A DNA stretch of 64,000 nt from Lineus longissimus. Taxonomy: Eukaryota; Nemertea; Pilidiophora; Heteronemertea; Lineidae. This document shows positions 58,096 through 64,000 of the stretch, piece after piece. Location of the stretch: positions 27,729,501-27,793,500 of the forward strand of contig NC_088308.1 of assembly GCF_910592395.1 (NCBI RefSeq), given 5' to 3'. The notes below the pieces were generated by a model, which had not been told where the DNA came from, did not search any database, and saw only the letters and a list, made by a program, of their open reading frames with translations. Positions within the stretch are counted from its first letter, which is position 1; the number at the start of each line of letters is the position of its first letter. Made by a program: the position numbers and the translations under genes.

Positions 58096-61000
58096 TTACT
58101 CAATGACCGACTTATGTTTGCCCCAACCATGGAAGCACTTCGTAAAGCGTTTTGGTTCTTTGTACTTCAAACAAAGCAGCAGTTTTCTCGGCCTCTCCGG
58201 CTGTTTGTTTCTCAGGTGTTGAACATATACCTAAAAGAGATAAATGAAAATGACTTTGAGAATATTCACTACACAGCAGAATGCCAATGCCAGACAGCAG
58301 TGCAGACACCATGGACATCCTAAGACTGGCCCCTGCATCAGGATATACAACAGCAATTCTGTCAAGGAAAAACGGGGAACACAACAAGGCCTCGTTAATA
58401 GCTCACAGTTCGAAAAAGACTGTGTGTTTCACTCACCTGTGCACTCTTAAAAGCCAACTTGATTTCAACATCGCTTGTTTTCTTGCCCACCCATAAGAAG
58501 ACGAGTTCTCCATTATCAAGAATCATCACATCATCATCAGCCAAGTCATCCTGGAAATTAAGAAATACCAATGGTATAATGTGAAGTGAAAAGCAGGCAA
58601 ACTTTGGCTCAAATTCCCAGGACTTATAAGTTTGCCTGTGACAGTGCAACACCAGCGATGAAAAGATTCATCCCTTCTACTGTCATGTCGGAAATGTCCC
58701 CTCACTACACAGCTTCATGAGAAAGTTCATGAGAAATGAAAAAACTCTTACCTGACAGAAATCAGAACACTTCTCTGAAACAGTAAAGTAACCCTTCTCA
58801 TTTGAGCACCGAAACAATCGGGCATATCTCATGTAATCGGCCGTCTGCAATGGAAACAATGAGTTTTTAGAAATATGTTGAGAATGACAAGAACATGATA
58901 GGACAGCTCCAAAAGCACAAAGATCTCAACACAGAACTCTATCACACAAGCACCGCTGAGCTGTTCTGACACTTCCAGCGGGGAAGAAGCACATCCAACA
59001 CAAACACCAGAACACGAATTTCAGTTTTTGCAAATCTCACCTTTTCATACGGTTTTCTGCCACCAATACCAATCCAGAAGAAATTCTCAGGCTCATCACC
59101 TTCACTGATAATTTGAACACTGTGGTATTGCTGAAATAGATGATTACACAATCAATTGACTGAAGGTCCAGGGAGGCAAAGAGGCTAGGTCCTATGGAAG
59201 GACTCTCAAGACAGAACATGTTATAGTAAATGGTATATCTTCTGCATTCATCAGTACATAATGCAAGGAAAACTTTTAGAAGTGTTTTTTTATGAGTTTG
59301 TGCAATACATACTCAAATTTTACCCAGAATGTGGGAATACCCACCACCACCACCACCATCCCGCAGCTACACTTCAACATTTGACAGGTCTGACTTATCG
59401 CATACAATGAACAGATTTGCCGCAGGATTGACATGTTCAGAGCAAAGAATCATTGTAAAAGACACACATTAACATAAATAGATAACAAACAAAAGTTTTA
59501 CAACATTCAGATTCGGGGAAAAAAATTTCACCGCAGAAGGTGGAGTGACCCCCCCTGGACTGGACCCAAAATCTCACACGAATGAAAAGGAAAAGATATA
59601 AAATAAGCTGCAAGAGAAATCATTACATATCAACAATCAACAAACATCAAGAGTTTGGGATAAGCTACTTTACCCTTCTAAACCGAAACGTAGCTCTCCT
59701 CTGGTGCAGAAAGGAAAAAGCATTTCACGTGAACAACAAATATAACTTCAAAATCTTTTTAGGGGCAAAGTTTTTTAACTTAGGAGTTTGAGTCATATTG
59801 GGCCATGGGGATTGAATGATAATGGTATCAAGATTTTGTTGAACTTGTTAAAAACACAACCAATGTTGCATCAGGGCAACGAGTAACAACAAACATTGTG
59901 AACGAATGGTCTCTTTTAAAATATTTTGGTTGGCTCTGAAAAGAGCCGTTTGGGTCTTTCCTTGTGATGTATCATTAACAATCCTCATCACTGTCACTTG
60001 AGCTTTCTGACTGTTGGAACAATCGCGCAGCCAGCTGCATCCTGATGTCAGCAATCTCGTCAGCTTTCATATTGGCATACTCGTAGAAAGCTGTTCGCAC
60101 GCCCTCCAATGTGACCAGATGGAGACGGAGAGTATACCTCATGGCTCGGTTGCCGGCGGCATTAGCAAGACGGTGTCGGTGATGAAGCCCTTGAAGTTTT
60201 CTATCAATGACGGAGAGCTGCTGACAGGCCTTGACAAATTTCATCTCGGCTTCATCCAACTGACTGTAGAGTCGATTGTGGCTTCTGAGAATAGCAGGCA
60301 TGATGAAGTACTGACAAGGTGCTGAAGTAGATATGCTATCTAACTAGACAAATCAGGTTGTGATGATATTAGAATGTACCAGGATATTTTATACCAGTAA
60401 GTCTGACGGGTGGCAGGCCTGAGAAAGTCAATTATTGACACACAAGTGAGACATAACTTAGTAATTAACAAGTGAGTTAATTACTCATGGATGTTTTCTA
60501 GCAGGACACTAATTAGATTGTATCAGACAACTAATTACTTATGGTCCAAGCCTAATTCCATTTACTGACCTCATCAGATGACATTTAGCAAACTGACAGT
60601 TGTTGATAGCGAAAACACAAACAGCTCAATAATCAATTGCAATGATGAGGCAACAGTTAATCACACAAATCACAACAACTGCAAACAGCGTAATCAGAGT
60701 GTTCATGACAAGATGTCACCAATTAACATTTTAACGCTAATTGCCACATTAATTAGTGACATCTCGTACTAGAGTGATTAGGGTATAAAACCTTGTCATC
60801 TTCTCAGTAGTTCATCACTTTCTCAACTCATCACAAGAAATCAATATCACCATGGATAAGCAGAAACTTGACCAGCATTACCAAGCCCTCCTCCAGGATA
60901 GCCAGTACAAGTATCGGAAAGCTTGCCAACAAGTCAAGATCCTCAACAGACAACTCAATACCCTCCAGGACAGGTACAATCTAGCAACACGAGAACACAG

Positions 61001-64000
61001 CCGGGCTGTCTACCACAGTCTGCGGTTACAGCTGGTCACACTAGAGGGCGTCAGGAACGCATTCTATGAATATGCACGTCGGAAAGCTGCTGACAAGAAG
61101 GAACTGCTGGTGAAGATTTCTGGTGAGAATATCAGCCATCAGAGACAGCATCGTTAGCAGGGATGATCTGTTAAAGGCTCTTTTCAGGGCCATCACAAAT
61201 ATTTTAAAAGAGATAAACTGTTACACAACACTTTATTAGTATGACCTTGATTTCACTATCAGCACTGAAATTTGTTCTAAAGACTTTGAAGCTGAATAAG
61301 ATATCAATACACCTGTCCTACATATCACAGCTGCTCCTCCCCTTGCATGTTACGTTAAAGAAGGCAGTCACCTCAGAAGATTCAGTATTTCATGTAGCTT
61401 ATGTACACAATATGTACTGTATTTAGGGTCTGTGAATGTCTTGGACCCAAACATTTGAATGATCCCAACTGGCAGAACTTGTAATACAAAAGACATTGTA
61501 CTCACCCCATACATTTCATTAGCCATCTCCTCTGCAAGTTTAGCATCGTCAGGATCAGCATGATTCCCAATCCAGACATACACGATTCCTTGGTCCATTG
61601 TCTCAAATGGCACCTTCAGAATGTAACTGGAAAGTGAACAAGAAGTTCAAGTTATAAATTAGCCGAATGCAGACTTCAGCTGAATAGACTAGCATTGAAA
61701 GAACTGACAATATGGAAGTAAGCTTAATTTATCATACTCACCAAAATTCTGAATTCAGCTGTGAAGCATCGGCATTGCACTGAAATAAGACGTTTAGAAT
61801 GAAATATCACATCTCGAATAACAGACACAAATTCAAACATGTGTTTAAGGCAAGCCATTCAGTTGTGGATCTCAACATATCCGAGGGGAAATAATCCCAA
61901 AATAACTATGGCATTTTCTCACCTGGATACATCTTGTTGCGAGCAGACTACCATTCGATCGGATGTGGAAGAATTCCGTCTGCTCAACAATTTCATCACC
62001 TCCCTGTGGCCTCTTGCCATCATGAATGACAAACTTTCTCTTAAAGTGTGATAAGAACTTCAGGTTTTCTTGTTGCTGAAAGGATAAGGTGAACGAGGTT
62101 AAGATCCAGCCACCAGCAGTAGATGAAGTGAGCATTACTCTTGGTCGTCATGGATCAACGGCCACATATTGGGAAATAACGAGTCGAGAAGAGAAGCCTT
62201 TCATTCTTACCTGGTGCGTTCTACAAACTTCCAATTTCTCTCCAAAAAGTGTCTCAAACTTCTTCTGTAAACTGAATGTGAAGGTGAGCCAGCCCATGTT
62301 ACTGGCGTGGCGTCCTTGCCAGAAGTACACAGTACATTTAAAGTCATCTTCTGGCAAGTCATCTTCATCAACTTCCTTGTCCTCCTCCCCCTCTGGCAGC
62401 TCAGGGGGAACCCAGTAGCGACACAGGAACACGTAGCAGTCTTCACTGTAGAAGTGCCCTGAAAATGGAAACCGAAACCTAACAAAAGATGACAAATGAT
62501 TGCAATGATGAAGAATAAGGTCACCATACAGAGACAAATCAAGAAATTTGCTGCTGTTCGACAGACACAACTTACCAATTTCTCCTTCAGGCAGACGTAC
62601 AAACTTCTTTCCTTCCAAGACGAAGCTCTCCATTCCATCAAGATCCTCGTTCCATTCCAACATCAACTGTTCCTGGAAAGAAAAGATTGATCAGAAAATA
62701 AGTATTGGTTGCGCTGTAAAGAAACATGACAATAAAGGCATTATGTAGGCACCTTAATTCACAACAGTTAAGGCAAAGGCCCTAATCTATCAGCGGAGAC
62801 AAGGAACACTATTATATTCAAAGTACAATCTATCTGGAGACTTACAGCCTCTTCCTTTGGCATTGGAGGCTGTCTTGGCATAAACAAGGCAGACAGATCC
62901 GTCTTGATCTGATCTCGCTCCATGATTTTCTTTATATCAACACCTCTCCTAATCACCGATTCTGAAGTCCTGGTGTAGTCCACAGCCATCACATCATCCC
63001 AACCATGGAACTTACTCTTGAACACCTGCGACTCGGCACTGAAACAAGAACCGAACCTGTGAATCCAAAAGCCATTTAGTGTGACTGTGAGGTCCAAAAG
63101 GGAGACTTGCCTGATGATCCCAATTGGTGCGCAACTGTAGTGCATGCAAATACACTCCCAACTTGGTCTTGGAGGAGAAGTAGTCTGGAGAATAAGCAAG
63201 GACCTTGGAATTCTAGAATGAGCTGACCTCATCACCTAAAGTCATGTGACATGTTAATAAGGTATCGGGCACCCCTTCCAGGCCATGTCTAGTAGAAATA
63301 GGTATATTGTACTCACCCTTCCATGCACCTCTGAACCAGCACAAAGTCTGGCCGCTTGATCATGCCCTGGATCTCTTGAGACAACTTCAAGGCTGCCGCA
63401 CGGATCAGCCGAGTTGACTTCTTACCAATCCTAGGGAGAAATGTGAACAGTACTGATAAGGATTGCATTAGAACATGTCGATGCTAGTACCAGTCCTTCA
63501 GGAGGTTTCTCACACATATTGTTAGCGTTCTGAAACGTCTGAACTGAGTGCAGCCCAGGCAATATTTTAACTTAAATTGGTTCATCGAGATCCAAAAACA
63601 AATCCACATTTTCAGGTCATTTATGGCAGATAACATTCTGATCTGTCAATTTTCATTATCATTATTGTTATCATCAATATTTTACTTACCAAATGTAAAG
63701 CTCGGAATTCAAATCAAGGAGATAGACACATTTAGTGTTCAGCAAATTTTGGGTTAGCTTATGCTGGGGAAGTTCAACTGAAATGAAATAGATACATGTA
63801 CCGTTGACTTTATTCAATACAAGGAGTCAGCAGAGTCCTCAGGATACTACCGTGGACAATGCTGTTAATCAAAGAAACACATTATTTCTAAATCAAATGA
63901 ACCTACCTTGAGGCAGCTCCAGATATCCCATGCCAAGTCTGACATTATACAGGATGGGAGGTGATGGCTTGAAGTTATCAGGAACCCAATCTTGGATTTC
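58096..64000 (-). CDS. FLII: Flightless-1 (gelsolin-family actin regulator), 3' part
   Basis: Actin-binding and nuclear coactivator protein with LRRs (outside the window) followed by gelsolin-like repeats (inside). Exons read (high to low): 64000-63907 (partial), 63777-63690, 63430-63317, 63038-62846, 62672-62576, 62458-62211, 62075-61923, 61779-61743, 61626-61506, 59130-59041, 58844-58752, 58550-58437, 58230-58096. Diagnostic motifs are WVPPELP after [79 protein letters not shown] and [22 protein letters not shown], ending with ERPRKL and FTKCFHGW. The 2,375-bp intron 59131-61505 holds the divergent gene pair and is by far the largest here. The gene is cut by the right edge of the window, so its start is not seen. 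Confidence 0.95.
59341..59360 (+). repeat. Short (CCA)n microsatellite
   Basis: Six CCA units in an FLII intron. Confidence 0.7.
59910..59917 (-). promoter_or_regulatory. Histone-downstream-element-like purine box (minus gene)
   Basis: AAAAGAGA begins 14 nt after the stem-loop. It lies in AAATATTTTAAAAGAGA, a 17-base string found identically after the partner gene's stem-loop. Position and purine content suit a U7 snRNA pairing site. Confidence 0.65.
59932..59947 (-). terminator. Histone-type 3' stem-loop of the minus-strand nested gene
   Basis: GGCTCTTTTCAGAGCC, a perfect 6-bp stem with TTTC loop matching the metazoan replication-dependent histone consensus, 27 nt after the stop at 59975. 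The flanks (CAAAC before, AACCA after) fit as well. Confidence 0.9.
59975..60301 (-). CDS. Unrecognised 108-aa protein, intronless, histone-type 3' end
   Basis: I do not recognise the family. The sequence reads as mostly helical with heptad-like spacing of Leu/Tyr/Val over residues ~8-90. It shares KACQQ, R-x-L-x-x-L-x-x-R, [12 protein letters not shown] and AFYEYA with the product of the divergent neighbour (roughly 40% identity by eye), so the two are paralogues. The C-terminus is specific: an acidic Ser/Asp tail ([11 protein letters not shown]) resembling CK2 sites or the tails of acidic chromatin chaperones. The gene is intronless, with TATAAAA 86 nt before the ATG, and is followed by a canonical histone stem-loop and purine box. 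It lies in an FLII intron on the same strand as FLII. Inferred: S-phase-coupled, non-polyadenylated expression. It is not H1, H2A, H2B, H3 or H4. Confidence 0.8.
   Translation of the reverse strand: MPAILRSHNRLYSQLDEAEMKFVKACQQLSVIDRKLQGLHHRHRLANAAGNRAMRYTLRLHLVTLEGVRTAFYEYANMKADEIADIRMQLAARLFQQSESSSDSDEDC
60387..60393 (-). promoter_or_regulatory. TATA box of the minus-strand nested gene
   Basis: TATAAAA (GGTATAAAATATCC on the minus strand), 86 nt before the ATG at 60301. Confidence 0.7.
60784..60790 (+). promoter_or_regulatory. TATA box of the plus-strand nested gene
   Basis: GGGTATAAAACC, 61 nt before the ATG. An initiator-like TCTCAGTAG lies ~30 nt downstream, implying a leader of only ~40 nt, as in histone genes. 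Confidence 0.75.
60852..61157 (+). CDS. Unrecognised 101-aa basic protein, intronless, histone-type 3' end
   Basis: Paralogue of the 59975-60301 product. Start context ATCACCATGG is strong. Residues 1-90 look helical and coiled-coil-like (repeated L/Y at heptad spacing). They include YRKACQQ near 21-27, the core [20 protein letters not shown] near 57-76, and a basic end (ISHQRQHR) in place of the acidic tail of its neighbour. It is rich in Lys, Arg, Gln and Leu, with an overall basic charge. TATA box upstream, histone stem-loop 18 nt after the stop, purine box after that. It is antisense to FLII within its intron. The function is unknown; a chromatin, germline or S-phase role is only inferred from the 3' end. 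Confidence 0.82.
   Translation: MDKQKLDQHYQALLQDSQYKYRKACQQVKILNRQLNTLQDRYNLATREHSRAVYHSLRLQLVTLEGVRNAFYEYARRKAADKKELLVKISGENISHQRQHR
61176..61191 (+). terminator. Histone-type 3' stem-loop of the plus-strand nested gene
   Basis: GGCTCTTTTCAGGGCC: 6-bp stem (one G-U pair), TTTC loop, 18 nt after the TAG. Flanks are AAA before and ATCA after, close to the histone consensus. Confidence 0.88.
61206..61213 (+). promoter_or_regulatory. Histone-downstream-element-like purine box (plus gene)
   Basis: AAAAGAGA begins 14 nt after the stem-loop, within the 17-base string AAATATTTTAAAAGAGA also present after the minus gene's stem-loop at the same spacing. Confidence 0.65.

Larger units (their letters stand above)
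60302..60851. promoter_or_regulatory. Shared divergent promoter of the nested gene pair
   Basis: 550 bp between the two ATGs with one TATAAAA on each side and several TAATTA-type words (for example near 60470-60482 and 60755) in the middle. The layout is that of paired histone genes. No CCAAT pair at a conserved spacing could be assigned with confidence. Confidence 0.65.

Noticed and set aside
59975-61157. Core or linker histone genes
   Set aside because: The 3' stem-loops suggested histones, but neither protein has a histone-fold or winged-helix sequence signature that I can see.

Overview
This window is nuclear DNA from an animal, most likely a marine invertebrate. The evidence is GT-AG introns in every large gene, dispersed foldback elements and minisatellites, and proteins with clear metazoan orthologues: a four-repeat annexin, a long MRP-type ABCC transporter, class III alcohol dehydrogenase, ATF4, UBE2O, the mitochondrial calcium uniporter regulator EMRE, and Flightless-1. 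A nested RING/B-box gene and frequent tacatgta-type words would suit a lophotrochozoan or an invertebrate deuterostome, but I cannot name the species or phylum. All exon coordinates were read by hand from splice sites. For the annexin, ABCC, ADH5, ATF4 and UBE2O models every exon joins in frame.

Layout from left to right. 1-5,000: intergenic, with a TTAA-flanked foldback element and two blocks of a ~60-bp minisatellite. 5,618-11,885 (-): annexin of 580 aa. 14,118-32,909 (-): ABCC transporter of ~1,595 aa in 25 exon positions, one of them present as three interchangeable 311-nt copies. Its introns hold a RING/B-box gene, a pair of inverted 21-bp repeat arrays and a ~500-bp foldback. 33,595-37,585 (+): ADH5, head-to-head with ABCC. 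40,786-42,569 (-): ATF4 with its upstream ORFs. 45,100-54,663 (-): UBE2O, head-to-head with EMRE at 55,136-55,408 (+). 58,096-64,000 (-): the 3' part of Flightless-1, which continues past the right edge.

The most unusual feature lies in the 2.4-kb Flightless-1 intron at 59,131-61,505. Two intronless genes are transcribed divergently from a 550-bp spacer, each with a TATAAAA box. They encode related small, probably helical proteins (108 and 101 aa) that are not core histones and that I do not recognise. Each ends in a replication-dependent-histone-type 3' stem-loop (16 nt, loop TTTC) 18-27 nt after the stop, followed by the same purine-rich AAAAGAGA element. The pair therefore looks like a histone gene pair in layout and 3'-end signals but encodes a different protein family.

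Two other regulatory layouts stand out. The ABCC gene carries three mutually exclusive exons for one transmembrane segment. The spliced ATF4 leader rebuilds the ISR design: short upstream ORFs followed by a 49-codon ORF in strong start context that overlaps the ATF4 start out of frame by 74 nt. Most genes here are unrelated housekeeping or stress genes with no operon-like relation; the shared-promoter pairs are ABCC/ADH5, UBE2O/EMRE and the nested pair.
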